This document shows, one piece after another, positions 25,949 through 34,276 of a stretch of 64,000 nucleotides of DNA. Below the pieces are notes generated by a model. It did no database searches and had not been told where the DNA came from. It saw nothing but the letters and a program-made list of their open reading frames with translations. Numbering within the stretch: position 1 is the first letter of the stretch; each line of letters begins with the position of its first letter. The translations under genes were made by a program, and so were the position numbers. Source of the stretch: Actinoplanes sp. L3-i22 (GTDB lineage Bacteria > Actinomycetota > Actinomycetes > Mycobacteriales > Micromonosporaceae); NCBI RefSeq assembly GCF_019704555.1, contig NZ_AP024745.1:8998501-9062500 (forward strand), read 5' to 3'.

Positions 25949-26602
25949 TCAGTCGTCCGAGCCGTGGCCACCGCTGCCGTGGTCGTCGCCACCCTTGTCG
26001 TCGCCACCGCGGCCCCGGCCACCGTGGTCGTCCCCGGCCTCGGCCGTGCGGTTGCCACCGTTGTCGTCGCCGGCCTCGGTCTTGCGCGTCCGGGTGCCGC
26101 CGTTGTCGTCCCCGGCCTCAGTCTTACGGGTGCGCGTGCCGCCCTTGTCGTCGCCGGCCTCGGTGTGCCGGCCGTGGTCGTCGGCGCGCGACGACGAGGA
26201 GGAGTGCGGGGTGGCGGAGGCGCTCGGCGAGGCGGACGGGGATACCCGCAGGTCGGCGCCGTCCTTGGTGCGGTGCCGCAGCACCTCCCCGGTGGCCCGG
26301 TCCACGTCGACGTCGTGCTCCACGCCGGCGAGCAGCACGTCGACCGACCAGACCGGGCGGCCGTGCTCGGTCTCCCGCTCGACGGACTCGACGGAGCCGC
26401 CGCCGACCACCCGGATCGCGATCTCCTTGGCCGCGTCGACACCCACGGCGACGGCGGAATCCCGTACCCCGGAAGCGGTTGACGAGGCCGACGGCGAAGC
26501 CGAGGCGGAGAAGCCACCGTCGGCCGCCATCGCGGTGCCGGCGACACCGAGCGCGGCGAGCGCGCCGGTGGCCACGAAGACAGCAGTACGAATCTTGAAC
26601 AT
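25949..26602 (-). CDS. Secreted PepSY-domain protein with repeat tail
   Basis: A 217-residue exported protein. After the signal peptide (AVFVATGALAALGVAGTAMA) there is one PepSY domain (about 45-115; AAKEIAIRVVGGGSVESVE, WSVDVLLAGVEHDVDVDRATG). The last 90 residues are Asp/Gly/Thr-rich repeats of the type EAGDDNGGTRTRKT. PepSY domains are often linked to two-component signalling or to peptidase inhibition outside the membrane. The start at 26602 has a strong AGGAGG upstream. TAAG boxes at 26675-26689 suggest control by an OmpR-family regulator. Confidence 0.85.
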   Translation of the reverse strand: MFKIRTAVFVATGALAALGVAGTAMAADGGFSASASPSASSTASGVRDSAVAVGVDAAKEIAIRVVGGGSVESVERETEHGRPVWSVDVLLAGVEHDVDVDRATGEVLRHRTKDGADLRVSPSASPSASATPHSSSSSRADDHGRHTEAGDDKGGTRTRKTEAGDDNGGTRTRKTEAGDDNGGNRTAEAGDDHGGRGRGGDDKGGDDHGSGGHGSDD

Positions 26603-26674
26603 TGCGGAACCTCCTGGTCGTTCGGACCAGCAAACAATCGCTGTCGGAGGCCTATCCGCACGCTGTCCGACCGT

Positions 26675-26689
26675 TAAGGCCCGGCTAAG
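26675..26689 (-). promoter_or_regulatory. OmpR-type direct repeat before the PepSY gene
   Basis: GTTAAG (TAAG at 26675) and GCTAAG (TAAG at 26686) are 11 bp apart, the same spacing and core as the boxes in front of the response regulator at 6690. They lie about 70 bp upstream of the PepSY start and overlap the last codon of the neighbouring gene. Confidence 0.5.
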
Positions 26690-27221
26690 ACCGGCTGGGA
26701 TAGATGCCGATCCAGCTCTGCGGGGCGTACGCCCGGACCGCCTCCTCGACCTGGGCGATCGCGTCCTCCGGGATCGCCAGACGCTGCCGCGCCGAGGGCA
26801 GGCCGACGCGCGGCACGGTCGCGTCGGCCGGCGTCAGCCCGGGCAGGCGGTCCGTGAGGTCCACGCCCGGGTTCGGGAACAGCTCCAGGACGTAACCCGT
26901 GCTGCGGGAGCTCGCCGGGCCCTGGAAGCCGACACCGACGCCGGCCAGGTCGTCCCACGGGATGCCCTGGACGCCTGTCGCATCGACGGTGATCCCGCTC
27001 TTGCGCAACTTCTTCGGCGCGCGGGTCAGCAGCGCGAGGAGCGCGAGGCCGGCGACGATCGTCCAGAACAAGGCCCCTTCGCGGCTGCCCGGGCGGTCCC
27101 CGTGCTTCAGGTGGTGCTCCGGGTCGATGGCGCCGAGGCCGGCGAACACCGTGAAGAACGCGGCGAACAGCATGGCGCCCACCCAGTTCCGGAACTCTCC
27201 CTTACGGAAGTCGATATACAC
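26685..27221 (-). CDS. Two-helix membrane protein with PH-like domain
   Basis: A 178-residue protein with two adjacent hydrophobic helices (about 12-30 and 52-72), then a cytosolic domain of about 100 residues. Its beta-strand pattern (GITVDATGVQGIPWDDLAGV) is like bacterial PH domains. I do not recognise a specific family. The GTG at 27221 is preferred because the chain starts with a short polar stretch before the first helix. It lies 44 bp downstream of the class V aminotransferase gene on the same strand and could be the tail of that operon. Confidence 0.6.
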   Translation of the reverse strand: MYIDFRKGEFRNWVGAMLFAAFFTVFAGLGAIDPEHHLKHGDRPGSREGALFWTIVAGLALLALLTRAPKKLRKSGITVDATGVQGIPWDDLAGVGVGFQGPASSRSTGYVLELFPNPGVDLTDRLPGLTPADATVPRVGLPSARQRLAIPEDAIAQVEEAVRAYAPQSWIGIYPSRS

Positions 27222-27265
27222 CCCGGCGAGAGTAGTGGCCGGCGTCGAGCTCCGGGGGCCCGTGG

Positions 27266-28453
27266 TCAGGCCGCGTTCAGGGTGGTGAGGCGAGTCAGCA
27301 GGTGCTCGATCTCGGCCGGCGTGTTGTGGACGTGCAGGCTGACCCGTACCGAAGAAGTCTTTTCGCCTTGATCGCCCTGGCAGTGACCGTCGGCGCGGAC
27401 CAGGAAGCCGTCGGCGGCCAGGATGAAGCCCAGGTCGTGGGAGCCGATCGTGCGGTGGCGGAACGTCACGATGCCCTGCCGGCGCTCGACCGGGGCGTCC
27501 GCGGCCAGGCTGGTCTGGCAGCCGAGCACCTGGTAGGCGTCCAGCGCGGACAGTCCCGCGGTGAGCCGGGCGCCCAGGTCCCGGGTCCAGCGGGCGATCC
27601 GGTCCGGGCCGGCCGCGGCCAGCCAGTCCAGCGCGGCGGCCAGGCTGACGATCCCGGCGGTGTTCGGCGTGCCGTGCCAGCCGGCCGGGGTGTAGGCCGG
27701 GCCGCGCCGGTCGCGCGACCAGATCGCGCCGGTGCCGGGCAGCGCCATCGCCTTGTGGCCGGAGAAGACCAGGAAGTCCACGTCCAGCTCGGCGAGCGAG
27801 ATCGGCAGGTGGCCGACGCTCTGCGCGGCGTCCAGGCAGATCGGCACGTCCGGGCCGGCCGCCGCGCGCAGTCGTGGCACGTGCATGTCGTTGCCGTAGA
27901 CGTGGTGCACGTGGGTCGCCGCGATCAGCCTGGTCCGCGGCGTGACCAGGGCGGCGAGGCGGGCCGCGTCGTAGTCGTGGGCGGCGTCGTAGGGCATCGG
28001 GACCAGCGTCACCCGGGCGCCGCGGGAGCGGGCCAGCGCGGCCGCCTCCTGCCACGGGACGATGTTGGCGTGGTGGTCGGCGTGCGGGACGACGATCTCG
28101 TCGCCGTCGCGCAGTTGCGGGGCGAGCCAGTCGCGGGCGACCGCGCGCAGGCCCTCGGTGGCGCCGCTGACGAAGTGGACCCCGGTCCGGTCCGGTTCCG
28201 GGTCGCCGAGGAACTCGCGCAGCCGGTCCCGGGCCCGCTCGACGCGGGCGGTGGTGCGGGTGGCCCACGGGTAGGCGCCGCGGGCGGCGTTCGCGTTCTC
28301 GCCGGTCAGGTACCCGAGCACGGCGTCCAGGACGGGTTGCGGCTTCTGCGCGGTGGCGGCGCTGTCCAGGTACGCCACGCCCGGGTGCGCGGTGACGATC
28401 GGGAACTGGGCGCGCAGCTCCCGCTGCCAGGCGGTCAGCTCAGTCGCGGACAA
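27266..28453 (-). CDS. Class V aminotransferase, SufS/CsdA-like
   Basis: A 395-residue fold-type I PLP enzyme of the cysteine desulfurase group. The Schiff-base Lys is K234 in FSGHKAMALPGTG, preceded by CLDAAQSVGH. The active-site Cys region of SufS-type enzymes (RxGHHC in the family) is present in modified form as ADGHCQGDQGEK with C358. Substrate binding fits CVRxSxxxHN (here SVRVSLHVHNT). It could take sulfur or selenium from (seleno)cysteine, or act on another beta-substituted amino acid. Its start overlaps the stop of the upstream cysteine-synthase-like gene by 14 bp. Confidence 0.88.
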   Translation of the reverse strand: MSATELTAWQRELRAQFPIVTAHPGVAYLDSAATAQKPQPVLDAVLGYLTGENANAARGAYPWATRTTARVERARDRLREFLGDPEPDRTGVHFVSGATEGLRAVARDWLAPQLRDGDEIVVPHADHHANIVPWQEAAALARSRGARVTLVPMPYDAAHDYDAARLAALVTPRTRLIAATHVHHVYGNDMHVPRLRAAAGPDVPICLDAAQSVGHLPISLAELDVDFLVFSGHKAMALPGTGAIWSRDRRGPAYTPAGWHGTPNTAGIVSLAAALDWLAAAGPDRIARWTRDLGARLTAGLSALDAYQVLGCQTSLAADAPVERRQGIVTFRHRTIGSHDLGFILAADGFLVRADGHCQGDQGEKTSSVRVSLHVHNTPAEIEHLLTRLTTLNAA

Positions 28454-29756
28454 GCTCGGCTCCGGCGTCGCGCCACGCGATGACCCCGCCGGCCAGCGAG
28501 CGCACGTCCGGGTGCCCCATCCGGGTGAGCAGGGCCGCGTAGCGGGCGGACTTCTCGCCGACCGGGCAGACCAGCAGGACCGGGCGGCGGCCGCTGAACG
28601 GCAGGCCGGCGTGCAGCAGGTCGGCGAACGCCTCGTCGACGATGTTGATCGAGCCGGCCAGGTGCAGGGCCTGGAACGCGTACGGGTTGCGCAGGTCCAC
28701 CACGAGCGCCCCGGTCTCCTCGATCCACCGCTGCGCGTCCGGCACCGCGATCTCCGGCGCCGCGCCGACCTCGGCGTCGGTGAGCGTGCGGGTGGAGTTG
28801 CGCCGGGGCGGGCGGCCGAACAGCTCGGGGCGGCGGTCCCGGACGTACGAGAGGTAGCTCTCGACCCGGTCGCAGACGATGAACACCGCGGTCCGGCGCC
28901 CGGTGAGACCGGCGTCGACCGTACGCAGGAAGCGGACCGCCCCGGCGAACGCGCCGCCGCCGGTCGGCCCGGTCAGGATCCCGCACCGGCGGACCAGGGT
29001 GAGCAGGCCGTCCACCGCCTCCTCCGCGGTGATCGTCTCCAGCGCGTCGTAGACGCCCGGGTCGAAGAGCCCGACCTCGTGCACCTCGTCGATGGTCCGG
29101 ATCCCGGGGATGAAGTCGCTCTTCGCCGCGACCAGGCCGATCACCCCGACGTCCGGGTTGTGCTGCCGCAGCACCCGGGCCACGCCGGTCGACGAGCCGG
29201 CCGTGCCGACGCAGGCGACGAACCAGTCCGGGGCCCGGCCGTCCAGGTCCTTGACGATCTCCGGGCCGGTGCCGTGCACGTGGGCGTCCACGTTGCGCTG
29301 GTTGAAGTACTGATCGGTGTGCAGGTAGCCGGTCTGCTCCAGGGCCAGCTGCCGGTGCATCCGGGAGAGCGGGTCGTCGGTGTCGGCCGGGTCCAGGCAC
29401 TCGGACCGGCCGGGCAGCTCGTCGATCTCGGCGCCGAGCAGGAGCAGCAGCTCCTTGATCTCGGGCACCTTCATCCGGTTGGTGACGCTCTTGAACGGCA
29501 GCCCGCGCATCCCGGCCAGCAGCGCCAGGGCCTTGGCGGTGTTGCCGCTGGACAGCTCGACCAGGGTGTCGCCGGGCGCGGCCCGGTCCAGCAGCGGGCC
29601 GGCCATGTGCCAGGCGGCCCGGTCCTTCACCGAGCCGAACGGGTTGAGCAGCTCCAGCTTGGCGTACAGGTCGATGTTGGCCAGGCCGTGCACGGCCGGA
29701 TCGATGCGCACCAGGGGCGTGTCGCCGATCGCCTCGGTGATGTCGTCGTGTCTCAC
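28440..29756 (-). CDS. Cysteine-synthase-like PLP enzyme fused to rhodanese
   Basis: A 438-residue fusion. The N-terminal 320 residues are a fold-type II beta-replacing PLP enzyme (cysteine synthase/SbnA group) with K44 in NPFGSVKDRA and the substrate loop SSGNTAKAL. The phosphate loop is changed to GPTGGG. The C-terminal 110 residues are a rhodanese domain whose loop CPVGEKS holds the candidate sulfur-carrying C397. Such a fusion suggests that sulfide or persulfide is delivered to, or accepted from, the PLP site. It begins with GTG at 29756, overlapping the upstream decarboxylase-like stop by 4 bp. Confidence 0.87.
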   Translation of the reverse strand: MRHDDITEAIGDTPLVRIDPAVHGLANIDLYAKLELLNPFGSVKDRAAWHMAGPLLDRAAPGDTLVELSSGNTAKALALLAGMRGLPFKSVTNRMKVPEIKELLLLLGAEIDELPGRSECLDPADTDDPLSRMHRQLALEQTGYLHTDQYFNQRNVDAHVHGTGPEIVKDLDGRAPDWFVACVGTAGSSTGVARVLRQHNPDVGVIGLVAAKSDFIPGIRTIDEVHEVGLFDPGVYDALETITAEEAVDGLLTLVRRCGILTGPTGGGAFAGAVRFLRTVDAGLTGRRTAVFIVCDRVESYLSYVRDRRPELFGRPPRRNSTRTLTDAEVGAAPEIAVPDAQRWIEETGALVVDLRNPYAFQALHLAGSINIVDEAFADLLHAGLPFSGRRPVLLVCPVGEKSARYAALLTRMGHPDVRSLAGGVIAWRDAGAELVRD

Positions 29757-31183
29757 AAAGTCTCCTGCCGGGAATGCACGGGCCAGTACTGCTCGTCGAG
29801 GCACCAGCGGCGCAGGCCGCCGGACTGGTACACCGCGACCTTGCGGGCGACCGGCTGGTGCAGGGCGTTCGTGGCGCTGAAGTCCATGAAGTAGCCGGCC
29901 GTGTTGACGAAGGCGAGCAGGTCGCCGGGGCGCGGCACGATCGGCAGGAACACCTTGCGGCGGGTGATCAGATCGGTCTCCAGGCAGAGGTTGCCGAGCA
30001 GGTAGACGCCGGCCGGGCCGGCGCGGCGCTCCCCGGTCCGCGGGATCACGACCGGGTCCATCAGGACGCCGTGTTCCTCCAGGCTGACGTCGCGGGCGTT
30101 GAGGTCGAGCCGGACCCGGTCGTCGTCGACCGTGAGCACCCGGGCCAGGATCAGGCCGCACTGGTCCAGCAGGGCGCGGCCGGGTTCGACGTCCAGGTCG
30201 TACATGTGGTCCAGCAGCAGCTCGCCGAGGGGCAGGCCGTGCTCGGGCGCGGGGGTGCGCAGCAGCCGGTCCAGATAGGCCGCGCCGGCGACCGGACGGT
30301 ACGCCGGATAGACCGCGAGGTTTCCGCGCAGCGTGCCGTTCTCGGCGCGCAGGCCGTACCCGTGGCCGTCCCAGGTCATCGGCGGGCGGCGGCCGAGGAC
30401 CGCCTGGCCGAGCTCGGTCGTCCAGCGTTCCCACTCGGCGCCGTCGGCCAGATAGTTGACGCCGAAGCCGCCGCCGATGTCCAGCGACCGGGGCCGCAGC
30501 CCGCGCGCCCGGCAGGCGTCCAGCGCGGCCAGGCCACCCTCCAGGGCGACCGCCTTCTCGGCCAGCCCGACGGTGTCCAGGTGGTAGGCGATCCCGGTCA
30601 GCTCCACCTGGTCGGCCCGCTTTTCCACCAGGTCGAGCAGGTCGGCCAGCTCGCCGGCCGGGGTCCCGAACCGGCTGCGCCGGGTCAGCACCCGCACCCC
30701 GGCCGAGGCGAAACCGGTCAGCCGCAGCGTGACCGGCACCCGCGGCAGCCGGTGGCCGGCCACGATGCCGGCCAGCTCGGCCAACTCGTCGGCGGAATCG
30801 ACGCTGACCGTCACCCCGGTGCGGGCGGCCAGCCAGAGGAACTCCCGGTTCTTCGGACCGGTGGCGACGATCCGGTCCGGGGTGAACCCGGCGCTCAGCG
30901 CGTGTTGCAACTCGCCGAGCGAGGCCACGTCGGCGCCGGCGTCACCGGCGGCCAGTTCGCGCAGCAGGGCGCTGGAACGGTTGGCCTTGTGCGCGTAGTA
31001 GAGACGGCCCGACAGCCGGTGCCGGCGGAACGTCTCGCGGAAGGCGGCGACGTTTTTCGGCACCCGTTGCGGCAGGACCAGGGCCAGTGGGGAACCCAGC
31101 GCGTCGAGCAGTTCGGCCAGGTAGTCGCGGTCGTCGAGCAGGGACTGAATGGTCGGGTCGATTCTCGGCGTGAGACTGAGCAT
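29753..31183 (-). CDS. Y4yA-like fold-type III PLP enzyme (decarboxylase group)
   Basis: A 476-residue protein of the diaminopimelate/ornithine decarboxylase fold (alanine-racemase-like barrel). The Schiff-base Lys is K66 in YYAHKANRSS. The phosphate-binding segment is LDIGGGFGVNY, and the His that packs on the cofactor lies in AYHLDTVG. It is closest in layout to the Y4yA-type proteins of rhizobia, whose substrate is not established. The C-terminal part (NLCLETDLITRRKVFL; FMDFSATNALHQP) fits the second barrel domain. It leads a three-gene PLP operon and is divergent from an MFS gene. Confidence 0.85.
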   Translation of the reverse strand: MLSLTPRIDPTIQSLLDDRDYLAELLDALGSPLALVLPQRVPKNVAAFRETFRRHRLSGRLYYAHKANRSSALLRELAAGDAGADVASLGELQHALSAGFTPDRIVATGPKNREFLWLAARTGVTVSVDSADELAELAGIVAGHRLPRVPVTLRLTGFASAGVRVLTRRSRFGTPAGELADLLDLVEKRADQVELTGIAYHLDTVGLAEKAVALEGGLAALDACRARGLRPRSLDIGGGFGVNYLADGAEWERWTTELGQAVLGRRPPMTWDGHGYGLRAENGTLRGNLAVYPAYRPVAGAAYLDRLLRTPAPEHGLPLGELLLDHMYDLDVEPGRALLDQCGLILARVLTVDDDRVRLDLNARDVSLEEHGVLMDPVVIPRTGERRAGPAGVYLLGNLCLETDLITRRKVFLPIVPRPGDLLAFVNTAGYFMDFSATNALHQPVARKVAVYQSGGLRRWCLDEQYWPVHSRQETL

Positions 31184-31330
31184 CTGCGTCTCCCGTATTT
31201 ACCGGCACTTTTCTCAACGTATCCGACAGCGGGTTTAATCGCCAGCAACGGAAAGAGTGAAATCGCGTCAATACATTTGTCCATGATTTGTTATATGAGC
31301 ATTTGACAATTCATTCATTCCCGGGCGGGG

Positions 31331-31359
31331 TTGCAAACCGTACGTACGTCTTGTTAGAT
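31331..31359 (+). promoter_or_regulatory. Promoter of a probably leaderless MFS message
   Basis: TTGCAA (31331-31336), a 17-bp spacer and TTAGAT (31354-31359) precede the MFS ATG at 31366 by only 6 bp, so the transcript should start at or near the ATG. The palindrome CGTACGTACG (31339-31348) lies inside the spacer and may be an operator. The spacer between the two divergent genes (31184-31365) is noticeably AT-rich. Confidence 0.6.
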
Positions 31360-31365
31360 CGGGAC

Positions 31366-32550
31366 ATGCGTGTGCTGCTCCTCGCCACGCTGGTGAACGC
31401 GTTCGGCAACGGCGCGTACCTGACCACCAGCGTGCTGTTCCTGACCACGGTCGCCGGGCTGAGCCCCGCGGCGATCGCCACCGGGCTCAGCGCGGGCGCG
31501 GCCGCCGGCGTGCTGGCCATGACCCCGCTCGGCTACGTCGCCGACCGCTACGGGCCGAAACGGCTGTCCATCCTGTCCATGATCGTGCTCGCCGGGGCGT
31601 ACGCGGCGCTGCTCACGGTGCGCTCGCTGCTGCCGTTCGTGCTGCTCTCCTGCGTGATCGCGGTGGCGACCGCACTGGTCAAGGGCGCCACCGGGGCACT
31701 CGCCGCCGAGGGCCGGCTGACCATGCGGGCGAAGCTGCGCACCGTGACGAACGCCGGCATCGGCCTGGGCACCCTGGCCGGCAGCGTTCCGCTGCTGATT
31801 CACACCCCTTCGGCGTACGTCGTGATCCCCCTGCTCGACGCGGTCACGTTCCTCCTCGCCGCCGCCCTGCTCACCCGGGTCCCACCGGTCGCGCCGCAGG
31901 TGACCCCGGCCGGCGGGCCACGCCTGGTGGCCCTGCGCGACCGGCCGTTCCTGGCCTTCGCCGCGCTCGACGGGCTGCTCTCCAGCACCTACAACGACCT
32001 GTTCAGCATCGGTCTGCCGCTGTGGCTGGCGACCGGGGCGCACGCGCCGCTCTGGCTGATCTCGGTGGCTCTGGTGCTCAACACGGCCGGGTGCGTGCTG
32101 CTGCAGGTCCGGATGGCCGGCGGGATCGACGGCCTGCCCGCGGCCCGCCGGGTGGCGCTGCGCGGCACCACGGTGATCGCCCTGTCCTGCGGCATCCTGG
32201 CGGCCACCGCCGGACGCCCGCCCTGGGTGGCCGGCGCGCTGATCACGGTCGCCGCGGTGGTGCACGTGCTCGGCGAGCTCTGGCTGTCGACCGGGAGCTG
32301 GGGGATCATCTTCGAGCTGGCGCCGCCGTGGGCGCACGGGCAGTACCAGGGCACGTACTTCGCCGGGCGCGGGTTGGGTGACATGATCGCGCCGCCGCTG
32401 GTCACGGCGTGCGTGCTGGGCCTGCACGCCGGCGGGTGGCTGGTGCTCGGGGGCCTGTTCGCCCTCGGTGGGCTGCTCTATTCGCCGGTGACCCGCTGGG
32501 CCGCCCGAACCCGCCCCACCGCTACCCAGCCAACCCCACTCCCCGCCTGA
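31366..32550 (+). CDS. MFS transporter, divergent from PLP operon
   Basis: A 394-residue, 12-helix carrier. The motif A loop between helices 2 and 3 is GYVADRYGPKR, the standard MFS gate. The start at 31366 is chosen because the promoter places transcription there; longer starts (31288) would add a polar, non-signal stretch. Given its position, it probably exports or imports the product of the three-PLP-enzyme operon. Rhizobial y4yA also sits with an MFS gene, which supports a functional link, but the substrate is unknown. Confidence 0.85.
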   Translation: MRVLLLATLVNAFGNGAYLTTSVLFLTTVAGLSPAAIATGLSAGAAAGVLAMTPLGYVADRYGPKRLSILSMIVLAGAYAALLTVRSLLPFVLLSCVIAVATALVKGATGALAAEGRLTMRAKLRTVTNAGIGLGTLAGSVPLLIHTPSAYVVIPLLDAVTFLLAAALLTRVPPVAPQVTPAGGPRLVALRDRPFLAFAALDGLLSSTYNDLFSIGLPLWLATGAHAPLWLISVALVLNTAGCVLLQVRMAGGIDGLPAARRVALRGTTVIALSCGILAATAGRPPWVAGALITVAAVVHVLGELWLSTGSWGIIFELAPPWAHGQYQGTYFAGRGLGDMIAPPLVTACVLGLHAGGWLVLGGLFALGGLLYSPVTRWAARTRPTATQPTPLPA

Positions 32551-33028
32551 CCCAGCCCACCCCGCCCCACCCGCATCGCACCACCACCCGCCCGGACCGC
32601 CCGGACCCGGACCGCCCAGACCCGGACCGCCCGGACCGCCCGGACCGCCCGGACCGCCCGGACCGCGCGCGACGCTGCGGCCCGCTCCAGGCTCGCAGCG
32701 CGGAGCCCGGGCCCGGCTGGTCCTCAGTGCTGTCTCAACCCACCCGAAGCAACCCTCAGCGCCAGCCGAGAGTTGGCGGCGCGCGGCGGGCTGGAGTGGG
32801 CCGCCGCCACGCGTCGGCCCGCCTCGAGCCACCGCCGCGCGGCGTGCGCATCCCACGGTCCGGCCGGCCTGCGGCGCGCGCACCCCACGGTCCGGCTGGC
32901 CCGCAGCGCGCGCACCCCACGGTCCGGCTGGCCCGCGGCGTGCGCACCTCACGGTCCGGCTGGCGTGCGGCGCGCGCCGCAGCGCACGGACGGCCGTGCG
33001 CTGGGGTGGTTACGAGCAGTGGGGGTGG
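32551..33028. other. Gene-free spacer with two tandem arrays
   Basis: A 478-bp gap without a credible gene. It has CGGACCGCC-type 9-nt units at about 32590-32666 and four 32-bp copies at 32842-32969. Very high GC and direct repeats explain the apparent long open frames here. Confidence 0.8.
32842..32969. repeat. 32-bp tandem array, four copies
   Basis: Four units of exactly 32 bp begin at 32842, 32874, 32906 and 32938. All share a GCGCACCxCACGGTCCGG-like core and differ at a few positions. The unit length is twice 16, the same period as arrays at 15348 and 48060. Confidence 0.92.
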
Positions 33029-34060
33029 TTACGCGCAGTGCGGGGACCAGTCGCCGAGGAAGTCCGGGATCCTGGTGGTGGCGGCTTCGGCGGGGGTGAG
33101 CTGGGGGCGGTCCGCGGACACGATCGCGCCGGGGCCGTAGTTGCGGTACTCCGCGAGGCGGGCGTCGCGCCACGGCCAGGTGCCGAAGTCGCTCCACGCG
33201 GTCGCGCCGATGTGGGCGCCGATCCACGAGTCGCGGATGATCGTCTGGCCGATCGCGTTCGGGTCGTTGCTCGGGTGCCACGGGCGGCCGAGGAAGACCG
33301 TGCCGGCCGGCGCGTCCGAGGTCAGCCGGCACCGCTCGAACAGCAGGCCGTGCGGGTTGGCCAGGTCGGTGCTGGGCGCGGTCACGTACCCGTTGGGGCT
33401 GCTCCCACGGTCCAGCGAGTGGATCCGGCAGTGATCGAAAACGGCCGTGGCGCGCCCGAAGATGAAGTCGACGTCGCCCTCGACGTAGCAGTCGCGGAAG
33501 TACGTGCGGGCGATCACCCCGGCCGCGGTGCTGTTCACGTAGAGGGTGTCCTGATTGGCCAGGAACCGGACCCGGTCGAAGGCCAGCCGGTCCGCGCGGG
33601 TCAGCACGGCGACCGCCTGCCGGTTGGCGATCTCCGGGTGCGCGGCCTCGTCGAACAGGTTCGCGAAGGTCAGGTTGCCGGCCCGGAAGTCGGCGCCGTT
33701 GAGCGTGACGGACGCGCTGCCGGAGGTGCCCCACGGGGTGCCGTCCGGCTTGAGGGTGCCGTTGGCGCGGTCGTCGGCGATCACCACGTCGCCGGGCGCG
33801 CGCCCGAGGCCGCGGAACTCCAGGAACGTCCGGTCGGCCGGCACGATCACCTGGCCGGAATAAATTCCAGGGCGAAAGCCGATGACGTACGGCGTGGTCG
33901 CCCCGGCCGGCGCGGCGTCGACCACGGCCTGGACCGCGGTGCCGGGCTCGACGATCACATCCGGTCGCCGGGAGGCCGCCCGGGCCGGGGTGGACCAGGT
34001 GACGGCGGCGGCCGCTCCGACACCGGCGGAAAGTTCGAGGAAGGTACGTCGGCGCATCAT
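33029..34060 (-). CDS. Tat-exported pectin methylesterase
   Basis: A 343-residue carbohydrate esterase family 8 enzyme. The twin-arginine signal is RRRTFLELSAGVGAAAAV. The right-handed beta-helix holds the catalytic signatures ANQDTLYV and GDVDFIFG (the two Asp) and the conserved LGRPW with the Arg. It should remove methyl esters from pectin outside the cell, priming it for lyases or hydrolases. ATG 34060 gives the full Tat motif. It is divergent from a GH12 gene and shares with it a LacI-type palindrome. Confidence 0.92.
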   Translation of the reverse strand: MMRRRTFLELSAGVGAAAAVTWSTPARAASRRPDVIVEPGTAVQAVVDAAPAGATTPYVIGFRPGIYSGQVIVPADRTFLEFRGLGRAPGDVVIADDRANGTLKPDGTPWGTSGSASVTLNGADFRAGNLTFANLFDEAAHPEIANRQAVAVLTRADRLAFDRVRFLANQDTLYVNSTAAGVIARTYFRDCYVEGDVDFIFGRATAVFDHCRIHSLDRGSSPNGYVTAPSTDLANPHGLLFERCRLTSDAPAGTVFLGRPWHPSNDPNAIGQTIIRDSWIGAHIGATAWSDFGTWPWRDARLAEYRNYGPGAIVSADRPQLTPAEAATTRIPDFLGDWSPHCA

Positions 34061-34218
34061 GGCCTCCCGGCCCGAGCAGGGGGAAAGGGCTTTCCTCCGA
34101 GGCACGTTAGGCGCACTGATCCAGATTCGTCAATCACCTTCGGCGTAACACACCGGCAATCTCCGTGATAGCTTGAGCGACACACCGTATCGACCAGCGC
34201 CGATGACCCATCCCCCAT

Positions 34219-34236
34219 CGTCGAAGCGCTTCGACG
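34219..34236. promoter_or_regulatory. LacI-type operator between pectinesterase and GH12
   Basis: CGTCGAAGCGCTTCGACG is a perfect 18-bp palindrome with the central CG that is typical of LacI-family operators. It lies 40 bp before the GH12 ATG and in the shared upstream region of the pectinesterase gene. It probably represses one or both until a plant-polysaccharide fragment is present. No LacI gene lies in this window. Confidence 0.65.
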
Positions 34237-34276
34237 AGCCGGCCACCGGCGCTGCCATCCCCCGAGGAGGCGCCAC

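Noticed and set aside
24248..26482. Plus-strand frame of about 744 codons across the S9 peptidase and PepSY genes
   Set aside because: It overlaps two well-supported genes on the other strand and is made of Arg/Gly/Val repeats.
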